From positions 1 through 8,334 of the forward strand of contig CALKYL010000484.1 of NCBI GenBank assembly GCA_938003515.1: a stretch of 8,334 nucleotides of DNA, read 5' to 3'. Of this stretch, positions 1 through 5,217 are shown one piece after another (within the stretch, counting starts at the first letter, position 1; every line of letters starts with the position of its first letter). The position numbers and the translations under genes were made by a program. Under the pieces are notes generated by a model. It was not told the origin of the DNA. It made no database searches and worked only from the letters and a program-made list of their open reading frames with translations. This DNA is from an uncultured bacterium. GTDB taxonomy: Bacteria > Planctomycetota > UBA1135 > UBA2386.

Positions 1-1
1 C

Positions 2-307
2 CAGCGCGTCGCCGACGCCGAGGCGGCGGCGGCGGGGGGCGACAAGAAGCTGCAGAAGGCGGTCAAGGACGCGCAGAAGGACCTGCGGCAGGCGGAGGGC
101 GCCGTCGGCGCGATCGACGCCGAGGTCACGGCGCTGCCCGACGAGATCCGCGTGCTGCAGGGCCAGGAGCGCGCGGTCGCGCGCGAAGCGAAGCGCCTGG
201 ACCGCTACCGTCTGCTGCTGCGCGGCTGGCGCCTGCTGCACGTGCCGTGTTCGGTGCTGCTGCTGGCGTTGGTCGCGGTGCACGTGCTCAGCATCTGGTA
301 CTACTGA
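2..307 (+). CDS. C-terminal part of a membrane protein with a coiled coil and a terminal H-x13-H helix
   Basis: This is the 3' end of a gene whose start lies to the left of the window; about 101 residues are visible, ending at TGA 305-307. The first ~65 residues are rich in Lys, Glu, Gln, Ala and Asp (for example KLQKAVKDAQKDLRQ) and look like a soluble helical or coiled-coil segment. They are followed by a basic stretch and a final hydrophobic helix (HVPCSVLLLALVAVHVLSIW) ending in Tyr-Tyr at the C-terminus. Two His (codons 239-241 and 281-283) are separated by 13 residues inside that helix. This is the spacing used for two stacked b haems in cytochrome b and ferric-reductase/NOX-like helices. 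Haem binding is inferred, not shown. The gene is followed after 7 bases by the Fe-S protein, so it probably supplies the membrane part of the same complex. The full family cannot be named from this fragment. Confidence 0.7.
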   Translation, partial: QRVADAEAAAAGGDKKLQKAVKDAQKDLRQAEGAVGAIDAEVTALPDEIRVLQGQERAVAREAKRLDRYRLLLRGWRLLHVPCSVLLLALVAVHVLSIWYY

Positions 308-314
308 CGATCCG

Positions 315-1889
315 ATGACCGCCGCACCCGCAGAACAGGTCGAGGCCCTGCTCGCGACGCCGCTCTTCGAGGGCGTCGACGACGAGCTGCTCGACGGCAT
401 CCGCACCGAGGCGACGATCACCGACGGCACCTACCAGTGGGAGCCCGGGGTCGCGCGCCGCGAAGGCTTCGTGCGCTTCCGCGAGCTCGCCGACGGCGAA
501 GAGGTGGTGGCGCAGGGCACCCTGACGACCGAGTTCGTCGTGATCCTGCACGGCCAGATCGAGGCGCTGCAGGCCCGCGCCGGCCGCGACGTCTACCGGC
601 ACCGCGAATACGGCCCGGGCGACTGGTTCGGCGAGGTCTCGACGCACTCGCACCACCCCGCGCTCGCGACCTACCGGGCGATCGGCGAGACCCTCGTCGC
701 CGTGCTCGAGGCGCGCCTGTTCACGCGGCTGTTCGCCGAGGACGAGACGTTCCGCGAGCGCATCGAGGACGGCTACCGCGACAACCTCGCCCTGCATCTG
801 CGGCTGTCGCCCCTGTGCCGGGACCTCGACGATCGCGCCTTCGAGACGCTGCAGGAGAGCGCCGAGCTGGTCAGCTACGAGGACGGCGATGTCGTCGTCG
901 AAGCGGGCGACCCGGCCGACAGCGTGTTCCTGGTGCGCGCCGGGGCGATCGCCTGCTACGTCCAGAATAACGGCGGCGAGCGCGTGCTCGCCTTCTACAA
1001 GGGCAACGCGACCTTCGGCGAACACGTGCTCGTCGGCGCGGACGAGACGTGGCCGGCGAGCTACAAGGCGCTGACGGCGACGTCGCTCGTCAGGCTGCCG
1101 CGGCGGGCGTTCGAGCAGCTGCGCGAACCCGCGCGCGCGGGCCTGATGCGCGCCGCCAACCGGCTGATCGGCAAGGAGGACGCCGCGGCGGCCGCCGGCG
1201 GCGACGCCGCCGACGTCGGCGGCCGGCCGCTGCTCGACGAGCTGTTCGTGATGGTCGAGCGCGAATCGGTCAAGGGCGGCCGCGCGCTCGTGATCGACCG
1301 CACGAAGTGCGTGCGCTGCAACATGTGCGTCGAGTCGTGCGTCGCGGTGCACGACGACGGCATCCCGCGGCTCAGCAAGGTCGGCACGCCGGTCGCGACC
1401 GACGAGGTGCTGATCACCGCGTGCTACCACTGCGAGACCCCGCAGTGCATGCTGTCGTGCGAGTACGCCGCGATCCGCCGCGACCCGCAGGGCCGCGTGC
1501 GCTTCGAGTACGACAACTGCGTCGGCTGCGCCGGCTGCATCGACGGCTGCCCCTACGGCGTCATCCGGCTGGTCGAGCCGAAGCCGCTGCCGCCGCCGCC
1601 GCCGTCGTTCCTGCAGACGCTGCCGCTGGTCGGCCGCTGGTTCGGCGCGCCCGCCGCGGCCGCTCCCGAACCGACGCCCGCCGCCGCAGCAGCGGCCACG
1701 CTGGCCGACGACGACGCCAAGCCGCGCACGGTCGGCGCCGGCGGCAAGCTGTCGCCGGTCGCCGGCAAGACGATCAAGTGCGATCTGTGCGCCGGCCTGC
1801 CGTTCGAGGCGTGCGTCTACAACTGCCCGACGACGGCGATCCTGCGCAAGGAGCCGCAGAGCCTGTTCGACCGGAGGCGCGGGCTGTGA
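315..1889 (+). CDS. Fusion of two cyclic-nucleotide-binding-like domains with a four-cluster [4Fe-4S] ferredoxin
   Basis: A 524-residue protein with no signal peptide, probably cytoplasmic. Residues ~10-150 and ~165-285 look like two cNMP-binding (Crp/Fnr-type) beta-barrels, each with the Phe-Gly-Glu motif (Glu107 and Glu236). The Arg that normally follows in the phosphate-binding cassette is not seen in either. After an Ala/Gly linker (~288-308) comes a ferredoxin unit like the electron-transfer subunits of the DmsB/HybA/NrfC type. Its four cysteine groups are C332/335/338/342, C370/373/378/382, C402/405/408/412 and C489/492/500/504, enough for four [4Fe-4S] clusters. A Pro/Ala-rich insert (~422-470) separates groups three and four. 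There is no DNA-binding HTH, so it is not a transcription factor. The ATG at 315 was chosen because it follows the upstream stop by 7 bases and keeps the first barrel whole; no strong Shine-Dalgarno is visible, which suggests translational coupling. Likely role: carrying electrons to or from a membrane partner, perhaps gated by the N-terminal domains (inference). Confidence 0.9.
   Translation: MTAAPAEQVEALLATPLFEGVDDELLDGIRTEATITDGTYQWEPGVARREGFVRFRELADGEEVVAQGTLTTEFVVILHGQIEALQARAGRDVYRHREYGPGDWFGEVSTHSHHPALATYRAIGETLVAVLEARLFTRLFAEDETFRERIEDGYRDNLALHLRLSPLCRDLDDRAFETLQESAELVSYEDGDVVVEAGDPADSVFLVRAGAIACYVQNNGGERVLAFYKGNATFGEHVLVGADETWPASYKALTATSLVRLPRRAFEQLREPARAGLMRAANRLIGKEDAAAAAGGDAADVGGRPLLDELFVMVERESVKGGRALVIDRTKCVRCNMCVESCVAVHDDGIPRLSKVGTPVATDEVLITACYHCETPQCMLSCEYAAIRRDPQGRVRFEYDNCVGCAGCIDGCPYGVIRLVEPKPLPPPPPSFLQTLPLVGRWFGAPAAAAPEPTPAAAAAATLADDDAKPRTVGAGGKLSPVAGKTIKCDLCAGLPFEACVYNCPTTAILRKEPQSLFDRRRGL
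1873..1877 (+). promoter_or_regulatory. Shine-Dalgarno GGAGG for the FHA-cytochrome gene
   Basis: A perfect GGAGG lies eight bases before the GTG at 1886, inside the end of the preceding gene. It supports GTG 1886 as the start and gives a 4-base GTGA start/stop overlap with the ferredoxin fusion gene. Confidence 0.75.
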
Positions 1890-4150
1890 ACGCGCGCGCG
1901 ACGATCCGGGTCCGCCATCGCGCCGACGAGCTGACGTTCGCCGAGCCGGTCGTGAGCATCGGCGGGCGCACCGGCGTCGACGTCGTGCTCGAGGACGTGA
2001 TGGTCGCCGACCGGCACTGCGTCGTGCTGTTCGACGACGGCTTCCGCGTGCGCGACGCGGGCTCCGTGACCGGCACCTGGGTGGACGGCCAGCAGGCGCG
2101 GCCGAGCGCCGAGCTCACGGACGGCGCGACGATCGTCGTCGGCACGACGCGCATCGCCGTCGCGATCGGCGACGACGACGGCGCGCCGACGCTCGAGCTG
2201 ACCGTCGACCCGCAGAGCTTCTGGTGGCAGAAGCCCGGCAAGGGCGCGTTCGACAACGACCCCGACCGGCTGGTCTGGGCCGAGACGAAGTTCGGCCGCT
2301 TCCCGGCGCTGCACTTCGGCAACCGCGCAGCGCTGATCGTCTCTGCGGTGCTGCTGCTCGCGGCGACCTTCACGACGGCGGTCATGGAGCCGCTCGCCGA
2401 CCCGGGCCCGCTGCAGCCGACGCACGCGACGGTGGCCGCGGCCGCGCAGGACGGCGCGGCCGCACGGGTCGTGCACGCCGGCTTCCGGCGCTGCGTCGAG
2501 CTGGCCGCCGAGCAGGGCTGCGACGTGTGCCACGTGACCGGCGCCGGCACGCCCGAGGCCCAGTGCCGGCAGTGCCACGGCCTCGACGGCGAGATGGCGG
2601 CGGCGGGTTCGCTGCGCCACCCCTATCTCGGCGACGGCGTCGTCGGCGCCCTGTCCGGCGTCGAGTCCGGCCAGCAGTTCTGCGTCGTGTGCCACACCGA
2701 CCACCGCGGCGAGACGACCTACAAGGCCGCGTCTGCAGCGCTCGTGGGCAGGTGCGAGTCCTGCCACGACGACGGCAGCGGCAGGGACCCGGCGGCGCTG
2801 CGCACAGCGCTGCTCGAACGCGCGCCGGTCTCCGTGCCGCCGCCCGAACCGACCGCCTTCGCGACCTACCGCTTCCCGCACGACGCGCACCTCGCCGAGA
2901 ACATCGACTGCGCCGTCTGCCATGCGATCTCGGCCGACGTGCGGCAGGACCGCGCGCGCGGCCTGCCCGACGACCCGCGCCGGCACGACTTCGCCGACGT
3001 GCCCTACGAGACCTGCGCGAGCTGCCACGTGCCCGACGCCCCCGCCGTCGGCATGACGGCGGCGCAGCGGGCCGAGTGGCGCGCCGCGGAGCATCAATGG
3101 CCGGTGCGCTGGCACGGCACCGACGACGGCGGCCGCTACTGCCTGCAGTGCCACGCGTCGGCCGAGCGCGGTGGCGCGACGGTGTACGGACCCGACAGCA
3201 AGCTCGTGCAGCGCGGCGCGTGGACCGCCGAGCAGCACGCCGCCGAACGCGCCCGCTACACGTCGCCGGCCCACCTGCACGAAGAGCAGTTCCGCCGGCA
3301 CGCCGGCGACGCGGCGTGCGCGACCTGCCACGTCGACGGCGGCGTCGCGGCGCTGACGCCGAGACCCGCGCGCCCGTTCTGGCACGGTCTGCACCTGGCG
3401 GACGGCAGCCTCGCCCCCGCGGGGCCGCGCGACGCCGCCGCGGTCAGCCGCGACGAGACCGCCGGCTGCGCTTCGTGCCACGGCGACCTCGCCGACACGG
3501 GCCACCTGAAGCCGGCGAACGACGGCGCCTATCACTGGCCCGAGGACTCCGACGCCCAGGCGGCGTGCCGCACGTGCCACCGCGAGAAGCTCGCCGACGG
3601 CACCGAGCGCGCGCTGCCGCTGCGCGCGGTGCGCCAGCAGGTCGCCGCCGAGCGTCGCGTCGCGGTCGCCGACTTCCCGCACGACGTGCACCTCGCGAGC
3701 GGCGACTACGGCGTGCGCGGCGTGCTCGCGGCCGGCTGCTTCGCGTGCCACGAGTTCGCACGGCCGGCGGGCGGCGAAGCGTTCGCCGACGTGCCGCGCA
3801 CGAAGCCCGACGCCGCCGATTGCAGCGCGTGCCACCAGGGCCACGCCCATGTCGGCGGCAACTCGTGCCAGCAGTGCCACCCGGACATCGACGGGCGCAG
3901 CAACATGTACCTGGTCAGCGCGCGCATTGCCGAGCCGCCGCTGCCGCAGCGCCAATGGCCGGCGCCGAACGGCTTCAGCCATCTGTCGCCGGGTCACGAC
4001 ATGGATCGCAATCCCGAGCTGACGTGCGGCTCGTGCCACGACGGGTTCGGGCTCGAGCAGGCCAAGTCGCTGGGCGACGTGCGCGTGCCGGACGAGACCG
4101 CGCAGCTGTGCCGGGACTGCCATCTCGAGAAGCAGTTCCACTGGCGCTGA
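1886..4150 (+). CDS. FHA domain - transmembrane helix - 15-haem c-type cytochrome
   Basis: A 754-residue protein starting at GTG, overlapping the previous stop by four bases. Residues ~5-95 match an FHA fold: an Ile-Gly-Gly-Arg turn (25-28), the Arg-His at 43-44, and Ser60-Val-Thr-Gly-Thr-Trp-Val-Asp-Gly. One hydrophobic helix at ~148-166 follows positively charged residues, so the N-terminus should be cytoplasmic and the rest periplasmic. From residue 212 there are 15 CXXCH motifs, at residues 212, 227, 266, 290, 342, 377, 419, 478, 528, 561, 618, 646, 661, 714 and 742. Extra His residues in F-P-H-D-x-H-L and similar contexts could be distal ligands, as in bis-His multihaem cytochromes of the c3/c7 type. 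Likely role: a membrane-anchored periplasmic electron wire partnered with the upstream Fe-S and membrane proteins. The electron donor, acceptor and direction are unknown. An FHA domain joined through one membrane helix to a multihaem cytochrome is an unusual arrangement. Confidence 0.92.
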   Translation: MNARATIRVRHRADELTFAEPVVSIGGRTGVDVVLEDVMVADRHCVVLFDDGFRVRDAGSVTGTWVDGQQARPSAELTDGATIVVGTTRIAVAIGDDDGAPTLELTVDPQSFWWQKPGKGAFDNDPDRLVWAETKFGRFPALHFGNRAALIVSAVLLLAATFTTAVMEPLADPGPLQPTHATVAAAAQDGAAARVVHAGFRRCVELAAEQGCDVCHVTGAGTPEAQCRQCHGLDGEMAAAGSLRHPYLGDGVVGALSGVESGQQFCVVCHTDHRGETTYKAASAALVGRCESCHDDGSGRDPAALRTALLERAPVSVPPPEPTAFATYRFPHDAHLAENIDCAVCHAISADVRQDRARGLPDDPRRHDFADVPYETCASCHVPDAPAVGMTAAQRAEWRAAEHQWPVRWHGTDDGGRYCLQCHASAERGGATVYGPDSKLVQRGAWTAEQHAAERARYTSPAHLHEEQFRRHAGDAACATCHVDGGVAALTPRPARPFWHGLHLADGSLAPAGPRDAAAVSRDETAGCASCHGDLADTGHLKPANDGAYHWPEDSDAQAACRTCHREKLADGTERALPLRAVRQQVAAERRVAVADFPHDVHLASGDYGVRGVLAAGCFACHEFARPAGGEAFADVPRTKPDAADCSACHQGHAHVGGNSCQQCHPDIDGRSNMYLVSARIAEPPLPQRQWPAPNGFSHLSPGHDMDRNPELTCGSCHDGFGLEQAKSLGDVRVPDETAQLCRDCHLEKQFHWR
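2873..3028 (+). repeat. Internal two-haem module, copy A
   Basis: Within the 15-haem gene, residues 330-381 have the order F-P-H-D-A-H-L-A, CAVCH, then F-A-D-V-P and CASCH. The same order recurs at 3674-3835, pointing to an internal duplication of a two-haem unit. Confidence 0.55.
3674..3835 (+). repeat. Internal two-haem module, copy B
   Basis: Residues 597-650 of the 15-haem protein repeat the copy A layout: F-P-H-D-V-H-L-A, CFACH, F-A-D-V-P, CSACH. The spacers have diverged, so this is an old protein-level repeat, not a recent DNA duplication. Confidence 0.55.
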
Positions 4151-4155
4151 GCGGG

Positions 4156-4203
4156 GAGGGCGGCGCGGCGCGAACCGCGCCTTTCGCGCCGTTCCCGGCC
4201 CTC
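4156..4203 (+). terminator. Hairpin after the cytochrome operon, possible terminator
   Basis: A perfect 9-bp inner stem (4166-4174, CGGCGCGAA, pairs with 4183-4191, TTCGCGCCG) has an 8-base loop. An outer 6-bp stem (4156-4161 GAGGGC with 4198-4203 GCCCTC) extends it. It starts just after the TGA at 4148-4150 and lies before the next promoter. There is no T-run, so it is not a canonical intrinsic terminator, though T-runs are often weak in very GC-rich genomes. The location fits the end of the redox operon. Confidence 0.45.
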
Positions 4204-4211
4204 GCGGCAGC

Positions 4212-4239
4212 TTGCCGGCGGCCGGTGCGACGCTATGCT
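4212..4239 (+). promoter_or_regulatory. Predicted sigma70-like promoter for the sigma-factor gene cluster
   Basis: TTGCCG (4212-4217) and TATGCT (4234-4239) are separated by 16 bases and resemble the -35 and -10 boxes. Transcription would begin near 4246, leaving a leader of about 75 bases before the ATG at 4320. The site lies in the only sizeable gap on the + strand (4151-4319), just after the hairpin, which supports it. It is a motif-based prediction only. Confidence 0.5.
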
Positions 4240-4309
4240 CCTCCACGGCCCCGCGCAGACGACGGCGGCCGACACGGCTCTGGAGGCCGTCGCCGGACCA
4301 GGGAAGGCC

Positions 4310-4314
4310 GGAGG
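4310..4314 (+). promoter_or_regulatory. Shine-Dalgarno GGAGG deciding the sigma-factor start
   Basis: GGAGG lies five bases before the ATG at 4320. The reading frame is open further left to a TTG at 4212, but that codon falls on the predicted -35 box. This site therefore supports the shorter protein. Confidence 0.65.
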
Positions 4315-4319
4315 CACGG

Positions 4320-4901
4320 ATGGAAGAAGCGGAGCAGGACGACGAGCTGGGCCGAAGTGAAGCCCTGGTCCGGGACGCAGCTCGCCGCGGCGCCATCTCG
4401 GTCACGACGGATCCCCAGGTGTGCGCCGACGCCACCGAGCACGCGATGGCGTGCTGGGTCGACGCCATCCTGCGCCGGAATCCCGTAGCGGACTGGTGCG
4501 CCTGGGCCTTCCGCTGTGCGGCCAACGCGGCCAAGCGGATGGGCCGACGACGGCGCGACGGGAGGTCGATGCGCTTGTCCGAGGACGTCGAAGAACCCGG
4601 GCCTTCGGAAGACCGGAGGACGGATCCGCGGACGCGGGAGGCGCTACGCCAAGCGATCCTCGGGGCGCGACGGTTCCTGCGCGGGCGGCAGTCGGAAGTG
4701 CTGCTGAAGCTGTGCGAGCCGGGGATGTCGCTTCATCGTGCAGCTCGGGAACTCCGCATGGACCGGTCTGCGTTGCGACGTTCGTTCCAAACTGGCATGG
4801 CCCGGCTCTCACGCGGTCTGCGAAGTACCCCCCCCCACCTCCTTGAGCCGAGCACCGACGAACACGACCGATCCACGCCGCGGTCGTATCTCGACCGGTG
4901 A
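4320..4901 (+). CDS. ECF-like RNA polymerase sigma factor, divergent
   Basis: A 193-residue protein. Residues ~34-80 form a helical segment with ADWCAWAFRCAANAAKRMGRR, comparable to sigma region 2 of ECF factors, where an aromatic-rich helix ends in a basic run. After an acidic linker (~86-103), residues ~105-167 resemble region 4: a helix containing RQSEVLLKL, then a helix-turn-helix (MSLHRAARELRMDRSALRRSF) ending in MARLSRGL. The order and length fit a small two-domain sigma factor, but region 2 is weakly conserved, so an ECF-like DNA-binding regulator is the alternative. The ATG at 4320 has a good Shine-Dalgarno. It is the first gene after a promoter and heads a cluster with a small secreted protein and a membrane protein, which it may control or be controlled by (inference). 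The last ~25 residues follow a run of nine C bases, a spot prone to frameshift or sequencing error. Confidence 0.72.
   Translation: MEEAEQDDELGRSEALVRDAARRGAISVTTDPQVCADATEHAMACWVDAILRRNPVADWCAWAFRCAANAAKRMGRRRRDGRSMRLSEDVEEPGPSEDRRTDPRTREALRQAILGARRFLRGRQSEVLLKLCEPGMSLHRAARELRMDRSALRRSFQTGMARLSRGLRSTPPHLLEPSTDEHDRSTPRSYLDR
4828..4836 (+). repeat. C9 homopolymer within the sigma-factor gene
   Basis: Nine consecutive C bases lie just downstream of the region 4 helix-turn-helix codons. One extra C would end the protein at the TGA 4844-4846. One fewer would replace the tail and read on to the TGA at 4915-4917. Confidence 0.85.
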
Positions 4902-4924
4902 TCCACCTCACCCCTGAGTTTCCT

Positions 4925-4929
4925 GGAGG
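4925..4929 (+). promoter_or_regulatory. Shine-Dalgarno GGAGG deciding the start of the Cys-rich protein
   Basis: GGAGG lies seven bases before the ATG at 4937. It favours this start over an in-frame GTG at 4898 that overlaps the sigma-factor stop, and it places a clean signal peptide at the very N-terminus. Confidence 0.7.
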
Positions 4930-4936
4930 CCCGATC

Positions 4937-5209
4937 ATGCGTCTGTCCCATTCGCTTCTTCCGTTCGTCCTGGCCCTCGGCCCGACATGGGCCAACGCAG
5001 CCACCGAGCTCGCGGCACCACGCGACGAGTCCGGTTGCAGGCTCGAGCACCAGCCGCCCGGGGTGGACGACCCCGTGACCTACTGCGACGGCTACAGCCC
5101 GGTGGGGACCCATGAAGAAGGGACCGCCGAGTGCATGGCCCTGAACGTGCATTGCCCACAATCCCAGCTCGGCTGCCTCCTGCTCGGGTTGTCCTGCATC
5201 TGCAGCTGA
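4937..5209 (+). CDS. Small secreted cysteine-rich protein, family unknown
   Basis: A 90-residue protein. The N-terminus (MRLSHSLLPFVLALGPTWANA) is a short Sec-type signal peptide with a plausible cleavage after Ala21. The mature part has seven Cys at residues 34, 50, 66, 73, 80, 87 and 89. The gaps are 16, 16, 7, 7, 7 and 2, a strikingly regular pattern that suggests disulfides or metal binding in an oxidising compartment. The end is hydrophobic (LGCLLLGLSCIC). There is no CXXCH haem motif, and I do not recognise the family. It sits 35 bases after the sigma-factor gene and 8 bases before the membrane protein gene, so it is probably co-transcribed with both. The ATG was chosen for its Shine-Dalgarno and signal peptide. 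Confidence 0.7.
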   Translation: MRLSHSLLPFVLALGPTWANAATELAAPRDESGCRLEHQPPGVDDPVTYCDGYSPVGTHEEGTAECMALNVHCPQSQLGCLLLGLSCICS

Positions 5210-5217
5210 GCCTCCCG

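Noticed and set aside
288..1430. A 380-codon open frame on the - strand opposite the ferredoxin fusion
   Set aside because: It has no recognisable domain and lies opposite well-supported cNMP and Fe-S motifs; it is a GC-driven shadow.
1584..1608. CCG-rich tract as a microsatellite or regulatory repeat
   Set aside because: It encodes a proline run in an in-frame linker of the ferredoxin fusion and is explained by coding content.
315..1889. Crp/Fnr-type transcription factor
   Set aside because: Two cNMP-like barrels are present, but no helix-turn-helix follows; the C-terminal half is a four-cluster ferredoxin.
2224..4488. A 754-codon + strand frame overlapping the cytochrome and the sigma factor start
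   Set aside because: It is almost wholly Arg/Ala/Pro and runs out of frame through 15 CXXCH codon sets; no gene signal.
1817..4534. A 905-codon open frame on the - strand opposite the 15-haem gene
   Set aside because: It mirrors a clear cytochrome gene, is Arg/Ala/Val-rich with no motif, and spans the intergenic hairpin and promoter. Long antisense frames are expected at this GC content.
4937..5209. Cys-rich small protein as a RiPP precursor
   Set aside because: It has a Sec-type signal peptide instead of a leader peptide, and no maturation enzyme is seen in the window.
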